Origin: Chaetoderma sp. LZ-2023a
Taxonomy: Eukaryota > Mollusca > Caudofoveata > Chaetodermatida > Chaetodermatidae
NCBI GenBank assembly: GCA_034401795.1
Contig: CM067365.1
Location: forward strand, 8,297,343 to 8,361,342
Length of the DNA stretch: 64,000 bases
Direction of reading: 5' to 3'
In this document: piece after piece, positions 1 to 10,641 of the stretch
How the letters are laid out: each line of letters opens with the position of its first letter
Position numbering within the stretch: the first letter of the stretch is position 1
Position numbers and translations under genes: made by a program
Notes under the pieces: model-generated
Seen by the model: the letters and a program-made list of their open reading frames with translations, nothing else
Databases searched by the model: none
Told to the model about the DNA's origin: nothing

Positions 1-175
1 CAGGCGAGCTAAAAATGTCTGGAGGGTAGCAGCTTAGGATCATTCCAGCCAAATTTGGTTGAAATCGATCAAACCGTTAAGGAGATGTGATTTGATGAAC
101 GGACAGACGACGGATGGCCGCCATGGCATAAGCTCACTTGGCCTTTCAGGCCAGGTGAGCTAATAATTAATTAGG
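1..175 (+). repeat. End of a dispersed marine-invertebrate repeat with terminal hairpin
   Basis: The segment ends in the hairpin AGCTCACTTGGCC / GGCCAGGTGAGCT (131-161, five-base loop region). The preceding sequence ('aggatcattccagccaaa') resembles a repeat I recall as very common in bivalves and other lophotrochozoans. The left part lies outside the window. Family assignment is from memory. Confidence 0.55.
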
Positions 176-376
176 TCACAGTGACCTTGACTGTTTGACG
201 TCAAAGTAGATAGGGTTCTTGGTCCCACCAACATGACCAAGGACAAGCTCCCACACCAGATTGGTAATGATCCCTTCAATAGAACTTGTTATTATCCGGA
301 AATGAAAGAACGAACGGATGGACAAAGCAAACGCTATATAGTACAACGTATATATACCCTCTATATATTTATATCT

Positions 377-378
377 GT

Positions 379-410
<32 letters not shown>
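377..410. repeat. (GT)n microsatellite
   Basis: About 15 uninterrupted GT dinucleotides. Confidence 0.95.
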
Positions 411-411
<1 letters not shown>

Positions 412-419
412 ATAATAAC

Positions 420-720
420 ATCATGAATGACGTAGTTAGACTTCCTCATGACTCACAAACTCTTAATTGATGATGGACCAATCATTCATTGTACAAATTG
501 TTACTATTTACTAAATATTCTGTTGAATATTTTGAAACTACTTTGACTACCATATGCAGCAACAGGACCCGGTCAAATTAGTTTCAAAATATTCATGTTC
601 AGCTTACTTGTATCGCTTAAAATTGGAAATTGAAATTCAGAGAGTGCAGGGATCAATTGATCCCAACACGGACAAAGCATGGGTGGAGCCTCATGAGAGA
701 TGCTCAGAGCATAGCTAAAA
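420..720 (-). mobile_element. Composite foldback repeat, minus orientation
   Basis: The core palindrome is at 520-595 (CTGTTGAATATTTTG ... CAAAATATTCATG). The right flank (597-720) carries the reverse of the motif set seen upstream of other cores: a fine-scale match to 'ggaaattgaaattcagag...gggatcaattgatcccaacac' and 'gggtggagc'. The left flank ends in 'catcatgaatgacgtag', related to the CRE-like end of the composite family. No open frame. This copy's inner arm is degenerate. Confidence 0.6.
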
Positions 721-976
721 ACTGGATTCCTCCATTGAAGTTTGGTCCTAAGATAAGTGGTTGTTATATTACATGATGAATAGCATTGATATTGTGTTTG
801 AGTGAGTGAACATCTGGAAAAATCTGAATAAATCCGAAAACCATTTACTAGTGAAACTGTTGTTTCAATTAAATGAATCGATTTGATCGATGGTTGATTG
901 GTTTGCAAGTTCAACCTATGTACTGGTACATATCGATCATGATTTCAGAAATCGATTTTGGCTGCTTATAAATTGA

Positions 977-1150
977 CCATCTTAAAAGGAGCATATTCAC
1001 ACCAAAATGCTTGAAAATAAAATTGTTGAAATTATATACTTTTAGAGGCTTAAATTGTGTACCTCAATGTAATGAAACAAAATAAATCTTAACATATGAT
1101 GATTTAACAATTTTATTTTGAGCACTGTGATTTTACTGTGAATATGCATT
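977..1150 (+). repeat. Half copy of a large inverted-repeat element (partner at 34216-34567)
   Basis: The sequence 'gcatattcacaccaaaatgcttg ... ataaatcttaacatatgatgattt ... gtgaatatgcatt' matches both arms of the longer foldback at 34216-34567. The two ends of this copy are themselves short inverted repeats (GCATATTCAC / GTGAATATGC), which suggests a deleted version of that element. Confidence 0.6.
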
Positions 1151-1306
1151 AATATCTTTTGACTGGTTAAGCTTGACAATAACGCCAGAAGACAAATACT
1201 TTTTGGCAAAATCATTTTAATTTCATTTTTATGAAGTATTTCTCCTTAGTCTAAGGCATTAACCCTTTCAGTATGGTTATTTCAAAGCAACCATACCAAT
1301 AAACTC

Positions 1307-1383
1307 TTAAATATTTTGAAACTTATTTGACTGGAAGCTATTGCTGCCAGCTTCCAGTTAAATAAATTTCGAAACATTCAACA
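1307..1383. mobile_element. Family A foldback MITE, GGAAGC arm variant
   Basis: Arms are GACTGGAAGCTATTGCTGC and its near complement, closing on a very short loop. Outer arm reads AATATTTTGAAAC / GTTTCGAAACATTC-like with several mismatches. Confidence 0.7.
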
Positions 1384-1617
1384 GATTATGTCCTACATTA
1401 TCAAGAATCTATCATATCTGCGATTGATCATCCGTTAGGATGTAAAACCAATTTCCGATCACAAAATAGGACCAAATCCCAGCACTAGCTTTTACAATGT
1501 GCCAACAATGCGAGAGTGTGAGTCTGTAATTTCTGACTGCTCTTATTATCATTAGTATTCACGGTCGTACATGTGATCAGACATGGGCCAATTACCTTGT
1601 CAAAATAACTAATCACA

Positions 1618-1948
1618 ATGGACCTTTCCACTTTTAGCTACGCTCGTGTTGGTATTGATCGATCTCTGAAATTCCAGACTATGAATTTCCAGAAAACTAT
1701 ACAGGTAAGCTGTTGAATATTTTGAAACTAGTTTGACTGGGTGCTGTTGCTGCCTATGGCAGCAACAGCGCCCTGTCAAATTAGTTTCAAAATATTCAAC
1801 AGCAATGTTTCTTAATAGCAAAAACATACAATTCTTACTTGTCAGACTATTAAGCGTTAAAGACGGGCTAACGTCATAATTATGACGTCAGCATACACGT
1901 CGCATAGTTGATTATGACATCATATGATTGAGTGAGGAAATGGATTCA
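1618..1948 (+). mobile_element. Composite foldback repeat, plus orientation, best full copy
   Basis: Left flank: GGACCTTTCCACTTTTAGC, GGGATTGATCGATCTCTG-like text and TTTCCAGAAAACTATACAGG. Core palindrome 1709-1803: arms pair from GCTGTTGAATATTTTGAAAC to GGGTGCTGTTGCTGCC with a four-base loop. Right flank: 'aaagacgggctaacgtcataat', then a full CRE-like TGACGTCA (1883-1890) and 'gttgattatgacatcatatg'. The same order of parts recurs near 34.7, 57.5 and 62.8 kb (plus) and near 0.5, 54.5, 62.1 and 63.4 kb (minus). No coding potential, so it would be non-autonomous. Confidence 0.8.
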
Positions 1949-1954
1949 TGAATT

Positions 1955-2070
1955 ACAATTATTTTGCAAAATGTTCAATTAAATTACAATTACCGTACAT
2001 GTATTTTGTGAATGTAATTAATTACAATTACATTGAAAACTAATTAATTACAATTACATTTTACCAATAT
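1955..2070. repeat. TAATTACAATTAC-rich dispersed repeat
   Basis: Repeated AATTACAATTAC words around 'ttgcaaaatg'. A related segment with the same words lies at 8345-8436. It resembles the ends of MITEs found widely in animals (recalled). Confidence 0.6.
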
Positions 2071-2955
2071 ATGTGTGCATGAATTGGTTTCTAAGCAGTG
2101 ACAAGTGGGTGAGTGTGCCTGTGTGTGATGTATAAATAAACACCACATTTTATGCAGTCATACATTTATTTTGAAATAATCTGAAGTGACCGTTATTTTT
2201 TAGCCAATACACACATTATGTTTATAGTTTAGAGCGCTAGCAAAGCAAAAGATGAATTATATCATCATCATCATGATTTTTGTTGCAGTATGGCTTGTTT
2301 AGTCTAATTCAAAAGTACTTTCCTTGAAGTCAATTTCTGGTTTGTTCTTGAATGATTTGGCTGGCGTTGCTTAATTAAATCCCCTCGAACCATTAGATTT
2401 TAGACATTGACCCTTACCACTCCGATGTCAATATTCTATCTTTTGCTGTGTCAATAACAAAGAAACTTGACAGCAACATCATCCACTAAATTTGCCAAAA
2501 AACGAACGCAGTTTATCTCTTAATTTATCTTGAAGTTTAAAATTCTGACATCAGAGTGGCAAGGGTTAACATTGATTTGTGGAAATACTGTGGTGCATAT
2601 GGGTGTTCTCTGTGTTAGCTGTGATGTGCTGCCTACACTCATGGTTACTCCGTGCTGCGCCTAGCATTTGTTTGCACGCTGACTTGTGGAGGCCGTGGTT
2701 TGTCTTATTATCCCCACGCTTTTCGAAGAAAAGGTGGGGGATTATGTGAGTGAATAACAACGTAGTCAGTTATATGAGCTACTTGTAGGTTATTTTGCCT
2801 GACGCTTGGTCGCAATGTGAGACCAAAAGTCTGAATGATCTGGCCTGGAATTTTCGTCCCTTTTATACCCTTCCTGGGCGAGCCTGTGGATTGAGTCGAT
2901 CTTGACTATATATGGGCAAAAAAACCCTCAGATTGACGGTTCCCCAATTTGAAAT
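2071..2955. other. No gene recognised
   Basis: AT-rich non-coding sequence. The 64-codon minus-strand frame at 2566-2760 has no recognisable motif and no splice context. I see no structured RNA or clear repeat. Confidence 0.5.
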
Positions 2956-2965
2956 TTTTGGAGGT

Positions 2966-3250
2966 TTGGCGGTATGGTCAAACATTTTACCGGTTGACCT
3001 GTATTTTACCGGTTGGGGTCAAGTTTAATGGTTGTGACTTTTATACTGGTTGTGCCTTTTTTGGCGATTGTGATATTTTTTGCCGGTTGTAAGTTTTTTG
3101 CAGGTTCTGCCATTTTTGGTGGTTGGGCAACTTTTTGGCGTTTGTGGTCATTTTTACTGGTTGTGGATTTTTTACTGGCTGTGTCCATTTTGGCGGTTGA
3201 AAAAACTTTTGGCGGTTTAGGTTTTTTACCGGTTGTAGGTAATTTTGGTG
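2966..3250. repeat. Degenerate 18-19 bp minisatellite, about 15 units
   Basis: The unit is close to GGTTGTGGCATTTTTTGGC. GGTTG-type words recur every 18-19 bases. Because 18 is a multiple of three, the array keeps open frames on both strands (plus 3013-3309, minus 3006-3188) with a six-residue rhythm such as VVTFIL, VVPFLA, IVIFFA. I read these frames as by-products of the repeat, not as genes, since units of 19 break the rhythm. Confidence 0.8.
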
Positions 3251-3553
3251 ATAAATTTCTTAGGGTTTCTGTAGGTCAAGTTCGTAGAGGTATTGCTCCT
3301 TTAGTGTAGTTTTTGGCTGTTTGTATGGGTAATGATCATGTCTAGTCATCACTGTTTTTTAGTCAGACATCATGGCGTTTCGTTCCTTGAACTGAAGTTC
3401 TCAGAGGCGAAGTTTTGGGGATTATGTGATGCGACCCGTGTGTGTGTGTCGGCCATCTGTGCACTTATCGATTGCATCTCTTTCTAGATAGATAGAAACT
3501 TGAAACCTTGGGGATGATTATACTTATGGGCAACGATGTGGATGACACATTCA

Positions 3554-3572
3554 CCCCCCCCCCCCCCCCCCC
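3554..3572. repeat. Poly-C tract
   Basis: Nineteen C residues followed by eight A residues. Length is prone to sequencing error. Confidence 0.95.
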
Positions 3573-3585
3573 AAAAAAAATAAAT

Positions 3586-4582
3586 CTTGATTTTTGATTA
3601 AATCGTAGGTCCAAATTCCCAAAAGTATAAACCGGGGTAACGTGACTTGTTTCTAGAAAGTTGAAATAAATGATACAAAAATAGCATGAAATTAAAACAC
3701 ATTTTCATGCGCCAAATTCTTACCATCCTATGCCTATACTTAATGTATACCTTATATCCATCATCGCGGGAGTGAAATTATTAATTGGGACCGCCTAGAT
3801 ATTGCGTATAGTTTAATAAACATTAGTTATTTCATCAAAATTTGAGATAAAATGTCGCCGAGTTTAGGTCATTACCGGAGTAACGCGAAGACGTTAATAT
3901 TAGTACCCGGGGACATACTGCGCAATCCACATACATAGGACGGGAGCTTTGAGTAGGTACGAGTGTTACGGCGTAAACTCGCCCTATAGAGCAGTTTATA
4001 GTTGCTTTCAGAATGTACTATTTACATTTAAGAGTAATCAACAGAACGCACAGTTCAAAATTAAACAATCTGGAATGCTGTTGCTTTATTTTCTTTAATT
4101 TGACATGACAACCGAATCAAAAAGGAAAAATTATTACACCGTCTGAAATTGCTAACCCTAGAATTAAAAAGAATTATGTTCACTGATTGCTTAACACTGT
4201 AACTAAGTATATACTTGGCATTTCATGACAGACTCAGGGTCTGCAGCGAAAGAAAGAAAATTATATGGCGATTCGACGGAATAACTAGCTGGTTTTCTCA
4301 ATGACAAAGGTGTTACCTCGCTATTGTTAGTTTGTTTATTGTAGCGCTTTGTGTTGTGATTAGTAATTATTCGGCAAGGCAGGATATAAACACAATGAAC
4401 ACAGGCGTGAATCGATTATAATTGTACTCATGTACTGATAAAATGCGACGGAAAAGTACACACTTTAGATTTTAAAAAAACATGAAATTTTTGAAGATTT
4501 TCCCATTTTCCCTCAATTACATCGTAAAAATCGTGATTTAAAAAATAAATCGAACTTCACGATTAAATCGAAAAATCACGCA
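3586..4582. mobile_element. Possible non-autonomous DNA transposon (~1 kb)
   Basis: Left end TTGATTTTTGATTAAATCG and right end, read in reverse, GTGATTTTTCGATTTAATCG form an imperfect terminal inverted repeat of about 25 bases. It splits the surrounding 290-bp tandem repeat, as an insertion would. I found no clean target-site duplication and no transposase frame. Confidence 0.4.
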
Positions 4583-5284
4583 ACCATACTCCTCCCAGAC
4601 CATTTCACATAGAAACTTTGGGTATCATTACACATATGGCCAGGGATGCGCATGGCACTTTTGAAATTTTGTTATGACCCCCAGGGGTGGGGCTCATGGG
4701 GTGGGGACAGTGGGTCAAAAATTAAATTTATCCAAAGGTGGTCATGTCACATATCATTTTGAAGCCCATGAGTAGTAGACTACATTACAAGGAATTATTT
4801 TGATCTTTGGTCAAACTGAGGGTAGGGGCAGGTAAAAAGGTCAAAATTGGGCACCAATTGATTGCAATGCAACTCTTCGCACACCCTTTTAGATAGAAAT
4901 TTGAAACTTTGGGGATAATTACACATATGGGCAAGGATGTGCATGACACATTGGAATTTTGATATCAAACCCATGGGCAGGGGTCGGCGAAATGGTGGGC
5001 AAAAAATAAATTTTATCAAATGTGATCATGTCAAATATCATTTTGAAGCTTGTAGTTAGTAGACTACAGTACAACAAATTATTTAGTTCTTGAGCCAATC
5101 TGAGCGCAGTGGCCAAGGATCAAATTGGGAATTATACAATTGTTGAAGTTTTGAAACTCATTACCCATTGAAACTACATTTCAAGGAATTTATTGTGTTT
5201 GGGGTCAAGGTGAGGGTAAAGATCGAAGTGATGAATGCGTGCGGATTTGCGATGGCATGCCATCGACTGCGCATTCTAGTTAGA

Positions 5285-6655
5285 AATTATGCATAGTGGT
5301 TTACTAATTTCGTTAGCAGCTTCCTTTAATATTCTCACCGGGATTTCATCAGGGCCATTGCTTTTATTTGGATGAGTGCTTTCAATTTGTTTTCGATGGT
5401 GGTACTGTAGGTGTTATTATAATGTCCTTTAATACAATACCAGTGCTTCTGGGGCTAATGATTGGTGTAGAATGAAGATCTTCTGAAATGAACATACTTG
5501 AGAAATTTGTTAAGAATGTTTGCTTTTTCTTTATCGTCTGTAGTCATAGTTCTGTTAGCTGGGTTACGTAGCTTGCTAATTGATTCACGTAGAACATATT
5601 TACTCTTGACATAGTTCCAAAAAGCTTTAGGATTTCTCTTGCTTTCACTTGTCACTTTACGTTCAAAACTCTGTTTTGCTTTTCTGATGCATGCCGTCGT
5701 TTTGTTTCTAGCAATTTTGTAAAGGGCATAATCAGTGGGGGGGGGGGTTGTTTTGTTTTATGGTATCTTTTGCATGTACGATTTTTAAGTGATTTGAGTG
5801 ATTGTGTTGTCATATGGTCATGCCAGAGGTGTTTCTTCTTACCATGTTGTTTTGATGTAGAAATGTACTGCTCCTTCATTGCGATCAGTTTTGTGTGTAG
5901 GAAGTTCCAAGCTTCTGGTGCATTATGTTCATTCAGATGATTCCGGACAGTCGTACCTAAGTCAGCTCTCATTTCATTATACCATCCTTTGTTCAACAGT
6001 AGCTTTGGCGTAGCTGCTTATTTATTTGTGTTTCAGATGTCGGGATGTAGTGAGATTTGTAGAACATCATGGTCACTTTTGCCTAGTGGGGGGTAAGTGT
6101 GTTATTTCATGGATAATATATTGGTTGTTCTTTAACGTTAGGTCTAAGGTATTTTAGGTGTGATTTATTCCATGTTGTGTCGCATTTGTAACTAGTTTCT
6201 GTAGGAAATTTTTCCTGGTAGTCCTAAGAAATGCCTCGTCTTCCGCATTTTATGAAAGTCCCATGCTCCAGTTAATCGAAGGAAAGATGAAATCCCCCAC
6301 AATAAGAATGTGGTCAGCAGGGCTCTAGATAAGCAGGGTTTTTGCGTTTTCACCCAATACAAATAGCCAATCACCCAATTAATTTTTAACATCATGAGTA
6401 CCGAAATAGCTTTCAGTTCTGTTGCTAATACTGTATAATAACCTAACTATGAAAACCCAATAAAATCTTTTAAAAACCCAATTTACACAATTTCTAGGAG
6501 TGAATCACCCAATTACTGAAAAGCTTATCTAGAGCTCTGGTGGTCAGCATTAATTAGCCTTTTCAACCTTGTTTAGCAGATTTAACAGTCTATTATTGTT
6601 TGGGTCATCTGAGTTGGGGCTTCTGTAGATGCAACCAACAAGAATTGTTTCCTTA
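5285..6655 (-). pseudogene. CR1-like non-LTR retrotransposon fragment (endonuclease C-term, linker, RT start)
   Basis: Read on the minus strand, the parts come in LINE order. Near 6655 is a motif like VGCIYRSPNS, then VGDFIFPSINW (6230-6300), then a SDHDVL block (near 6070), typical of the apurinic-type endonuclease. The frame 5996-5652 is the endonuclease-RT linker (WYNEM ... ILN region continuing in 5655-5455: RNPKAFWNYVKSKY ... KANILNKF). The fragment stops at about 5290 just after SNGPDEIPVRILKEA, the start of the RT domain, so the catalytic core is lost. Frames are broken between the blocks. In the endonuclease, the usual GDFN is GDFI. A MITE at 6318-6539 splits the endonuclease. Assigned as CR1-like by motif style; clade not certain. 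Confidence 0.8.
6318..6539. mobile_element. hAT-like MITE with 17-bp TIRs and 8-bp target duplication
   Basis: The 222-bp element starts CAGGGCTCTAGATAAGC and ends GCTTATCTAGAGCTCTG, matching at 16 of 17 positions as an inverted repeat. It is flanked by an exact direct repeat GTGGTCAG (6310-6317 and 6540-6547). The CAG...CTG ends and 8-bp duplication are hAT hallmarks. Removing it restores the LINE endonuclease reading across the site (NADHILIVGDF), which shows it inserted after the LINE. No coding frame inside. Confidence 0.92.
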
Positions 6656-6719
6656 TATAGTTATTATATTATTATATTACCCCGTTAACACTCAAGTTGA
6701 CAAAATACGTGCTTCGGTC

Positions 6720-6835
6720 TTGAGAAATGTTCATTTACAGACCAAGAGAGTATTTTTGAAAATCTACCAAGTCTTGAATGAATAACTCGAAAACAGAGCC
6801 AGTTATTCCAGTGATAGGTATGCAAATGGTTATGT
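6720..6835. mobile_element. Family C foldback, decayed
   Basis: Left arm 'cagaccaagagagtatttttgaaaat', then a partial centre 'gagccagttattccagtgata'. Compare the clean copy at 33431-33572. A half copy with 'cactggaatgactgg' lies at 7112-7190. Confidence 0.55.
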
Positions 6836-7379
6836 TTTAGGAGAAAATAATCTGTTTCAGGTTTGCATGTAGTCTTTCATTAACCCTTAACCTTTACCAC
6901 TCTGATCTTAATATTTAAGATTTTCAAACTAAATTACAAGATGGACTGTTGTTAATTTTTCAACAAAGTTGGTGGAAGATGTTGCTGTCTATCATCCACT
7001 AAATTTGTTGAAAAATGTTCACCAGTTGCTTTGCTATCGACGCAGTAAAAAATAAGAATATCGACACCAGAGAAATGTGAAATGGCAAAGCCAGCCAAAA
7101 ATAGCTTGAGCAAAGTCCTTTTGCAGGGTAAGAGAATACTATTTTTGAAAGTTTATCACTGGAATGACTGGTTCTCTAAACAAACAAGTCTTTCAAGGGT
7201 TGAATTAAAAAAAATAGTGTTCTCCTGACCTGCATATGCCATACTGAGTAGAAGAGTTTTAATTTTCTTGACAAATCTTGAGCTTTAAAGAATTAATGTG
7301 CAACACCATATAGAAAACAGTCCAAGAGGTATTAACCCATTTCAAGCATAAATTTGTTAGGGTGTCTGAAATATTCAGT

Positions 7380-7475
7380 TTAATATTTTCAAAATAATTT
7401 GGATGGAAGCTTTTGCTACCTGCATGTATGCAACTAATGACATCTAGTCAAGCTTTTTACAAAATATTTAACCAA
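7380..7475. mobile_element. Family A foldback, decayed
   Basis: Outer arm AATATTTTCAAAATAATTTG and right end TTTACAAAATATTTAA remain. The inner arms no longer pair well. A second decayed copy covers about 7700-7790. Confidence 0.45.
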
Positions 7476-7479
7476 ATAA

Positions 7480-8340
7480 TTCGTACAGTGTAAGCGGAAT
7501 TTGTAATATCTCATCTATATAGTTGAAAGGTTGTCTAGAAAACTTTCAATAAAATCATCAAGACTTGTGAATGGATAAAATCACACCTCCCAACAGATTG
7601 ATGACCTCTGGTGGAGTTAACCATATCAATAATACTTTTCCTCCTGGTAAATTACACATAGGCATACTAAGTTAGTATTACTTACACTATATGAACTAAG
7701 TTCTTTAAAATAATTTGACTGCAAGTTGGCGATGTGTTAAACAGCTACAATTTCGAACTTATTTTCAAAATATTGCGCAAACCTCATCAGACATATCAGA
7801 ATACTTTCTTGAAATCTAGAGTTAATAGGGTTAGGCTGATCTACTGGTCTCAATAGAAAAACACAGGGCATGAGGACTTGATATTTTTGTATACAATTAA
7901 GCATGATTATAAAGGGCACTCTGGGGACCATACAGAACTGTCCTTTATACACTGGTGTCATAATTGTCACTTAGGAGTTAAACCTTTTAATTCGATGTCT
8001 GACAAATTTGGATGAATATTTTGACTGAAAGCTGTTGCTGTATTAAGGCACCTTAGATTTCCTGTAAAATTAGTTCAATAGCTTTCTTGACACTTGTTTC
8101 TGTATTTACATGTATGCGAAATGAGCTTTAACTGGAGCAGTAAGGCAGCAACAACTTCCTGTAAAAATAATGTAAAAAATTATACAACTTATTAGTATGA
8201 TGTGATTTATTATACATTGTGTACCTTCCTAATGCATTGGGGTTGCGGTGAAAAATTAAGAGATATTAATTTATACTGTCAGCATCAAACAGATATGGAA
8301 TTTTTGTATGTTATTGATAAAGTAATTGACATTACAAAAT
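7480..8340. other. No gene recognised
   Basis: AT-rich sequence with decayed family A foldback traces near 7700-7790. The minus frame 7737-7970 carries no known motif. Confidence 0.45.
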
Positions 8341-8344
8341 TTTC

Positions 8345-8436
8345 AAATGTAATTAATTACAATTACATTTGGAGCTACTCAATTACAATCAATTACTTGC
8401 AAAATGTAATTAAATTACAGCGAATTACAATTACCC
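8345..8436. repeat. TAATTACAATTAC-rich repeat, second copy
   Basis: Shares 'attacaatcaattacttgcaaaatgt' style text with 1955-2070. Confidence 0.6.
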
Positions 8437-8849
8437 CGTTTCTGCATTTGATTGGACATCAGATATGCTCAGGTTTTGTTTTTGAATTTTGTATCCCTGC
8501 TTTGTAAATTGTAATACAGACTGATCATCACTCATTACTGGACAATGTCAAAGTAACTGGTTTTGTTGTTGTGTATGTCATTAGTGGTTATGGTGGTATG
8601 GGTGGTGGTGTTTCATGTCGTCGTTGGTCAGTAACCGACCTACTAGAAAGTAGGATAGGCTAAATATTTAGCTAATGATTAAATAATATTTTCCATAATT
8701 TCGAAGTAGAGAATCATTAAAATTCACTTTGAAGAACATTTTATGATAAGCATAGGCCTACTTATGTAACTAGTATTTAAATTGTTTTATTGTGACAAAG
8801 TAAACCGTGAAATCCTAGTATCTCAGATCAAATGCACCCATATAGGCCA

Positions 8850-8941
8850 GCTTTTGAATATTTTGAAACTTATTTGACTGGAAACTGTTGCTGCCTTAGA
8901 CAGCAACAGCTTCCCGGCAAATTAGTTTCAAAATATTCAAC
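8850..8941. mobile_element. Family A foldback MITE, GGAAACTG arm variant
   Basis: GACTGGAAACTGTTGCTGCC pairs with GGCAGCAACAGCTTCC-type right arm around a short loop (tta/gac). Outer arms TTGAATATTTTGAAAC / GTTTCAAAATATTCAA are intact. Confidence 0.85.
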
Positions 8942-9297
8942 CTAATTTTGTATCTGGTATGTAGCATTGAAATGGCTACCGGTGGTCATGATCGTAAACA
9001 TTAGAAAACATTGGCTAATACAGTTCAGATTTGGCTAAGAAAAATGGTAGTTGGCTAATTTATTGGCTAATAATTTGTGAGGTCTGTCACTGTTGGTACC
9101 TGGGTGGTGGTGGTTTTTATTTCGTTGATCAATGGTGGTGGTGGCTTGTGCCATTGCTGGTGTTGGTGATGATGGTTTGGGTGGTGGTCAACTAAATTGT
9201 TTCACGACAGATGCACCATATAACATGTAGACATTGGGCCAATGTTGGCAACAGGTTGGCAGATCGCAGTTGGCATTACAATGTTGGCCCAATGTTG

Positions 9298-9415
9298 GTT
9301 TCAAGTTCAAGTTCAAGATTATTTATTTTGATATAGAATATACATTTACAGTTTCACAACAGGTAGTCCACCAAAGGCAGAGCCTATGTGGCGGTGGACC
9401 CCTACATATAACATA
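9298..9415 (-). repeat. 3' tail of a LINE/SINE with TTGAAC repeats
   Basis: On the minus strand it reads GGGGTCCACCGCCACATAGG, then GCCTTTGGTGGAC, and ends in AATAATCTTGAACTTGAACT. The same 3' block occurs on the plus strand at 27775-27870. Short tandem tails of this kind are usual for CR1/L2-type elements. Confidence 0.65.
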
Positions 9416-9559
9416 TAACATATAACAACAACAGTATAGGACATGAGAATACTGAATACATACGGTTAACATGTTATAGTCCTATATATACATATAGTTA
9501 ACTGTCTCGCTGCCAAGCCTCTGCAGTCTACATTTTCCATGGAGCCTAACTCAGGGTAT

Positions 9560-9648
9560 ACTGAGTACCTCTAAAACAATTTGACCAAACGTTGTCGGTG
9601 GCTAAGCCACAAGCAACTTTCAGTCAAATTTTTCTAGAATACTCAGCC
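9560..9648. mobile_element. Family B foldback (GGTGGCTAAGCCAC centre), decayed
   Basis: Centre GTGGCTAAGCCAC is a perfect hairpin. Outer arms ACAATTTGAC / CAGTCAAATTT are imperfect. A cleaner copy is at 59671-59763. Confidence 0.6.
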
Positions 9649-10641
9649 AATCCAGAGTCATTGCCAATTGGAGTTATTGTCCGCTTCCAGCAGTCCAACA
9701 GTTAATAGACGTATGACAATTTACATTTTTACAGGGAAAGATATGACAGAGGGATGTGTGCTTATCTTGCTTAAGTTAATAATTCTATATTACATATTCT
9801 TATTATCAATGACAAAGTATTTTTTAGGCTGTGATGGTAGAGTTAGTTGTTTGGTAGTTACCATTATGACAGATATTCTTCTTATTATTAATATTATTAT
9901 TATTTGTTCTGGTGACTGGGTGCAAGTATGAGAATAGCATGCCATGATGGTGTGTGTTTTCCAGAGTCTAGTAGGTTTCTATAATCTGGTGTATCACTTG
10001 TTTGCCAACGTTGGGCTAGAATTGGAAATTTCACAGTAAATCAAACAAAATCAACATAATATCACCTTTTAATTTTTAAATTGTGAACTTATGCTTTCTG
10101 GTGTGCTATTTTAAATATCTTCACAGATTTATGCCTGTTGTCTCAACGTTAGCCCAATAACGTATTATCAACATTGGGCTGATGAGCAAAACTACATTGG
10201 CCCAATGTAGTGGTAAATGTTGGCCCAACGTTTGCTTGCTATCAGGGGTGTATGTAATTGTGTGATGATGCTTCATTAATTTCTTCTCACATACATTTTT
10301 CTTTCATACATTCGTTATTGGTGCTGTTGCTGGTGGCCATGAACTTATGCAACTGACGACTTCATTTAGAAAGCTCGCTTGTGGGTACCTCAGTACAATA
10401 CATGTAGATTTATTCTTAAATAACAGCAATATTCATCGAAAGGTCGGCTGAAGAATAAATACAAGACATTAAAAATAGCTTCGGCACTCCCCACCACTCA
10501 TGGACAATACCCCAAAATCAATAGGCGTGATATGACCTACTCTACGGCCGAATCGTTCAGGTGCGAAAAGACCAGTCCAGTGGTGATTGATCAGACACAT
10601 GGGCGGGGCCGGGCGAAAGACCAATTCCCATACATTCTTAC

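Larger units (their letters stand above)
3440..5262. repeat. Tandem ~290 bp repeat, three units, interrupted
   Basis: The landmark 'gaaactttgggga...attacacatatgggcaaggatg' recurs near 3492, 4611 and 4903. The last two are about 290 bases apart. The first unit is broken by a C run (3554-3572) and an inserted segment (about 3586-4582). The array ends near 5262 with GATGGCATGCCATC, a perfect 14-base palindrome. Confidence 0.65.
9230..10245. mobile_element. Possible DNA element bounded by TTGGGCCAA/TTGGCCCAA repeats
   Basis: The left end (9234-9297) has repeated TTGGGCCAATGTTGGC words. The right end (10155-10235) has the reverse words, for example TTGGCCCAACG. Inside are a LINE tail (9298-9415) and a foldback (9560-9648), both likely later insertions. 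The frame at 9668-9931 is hydrophobic but unrecognised. No target duplication was identified. Confidence 0.45.

Noticed and set aside
3006..3309. Frames on both strands as a small membrane protein or Lys-rich protein
   Set aside because: Both come from the 18-19-bp minisatellite; no splice or start context supports a gene.
8202..8507. 101-codon plus-strand frame as a gene
   Set aside because: It runs through the TAATTACAATTAC repeat and has no motif or splice context.
1..10590. PMS1 exon 2 on the minus strand
   Set aside because: I looked for the MutL GFRGEAL-type block and found none; the exon is probably outside the window.
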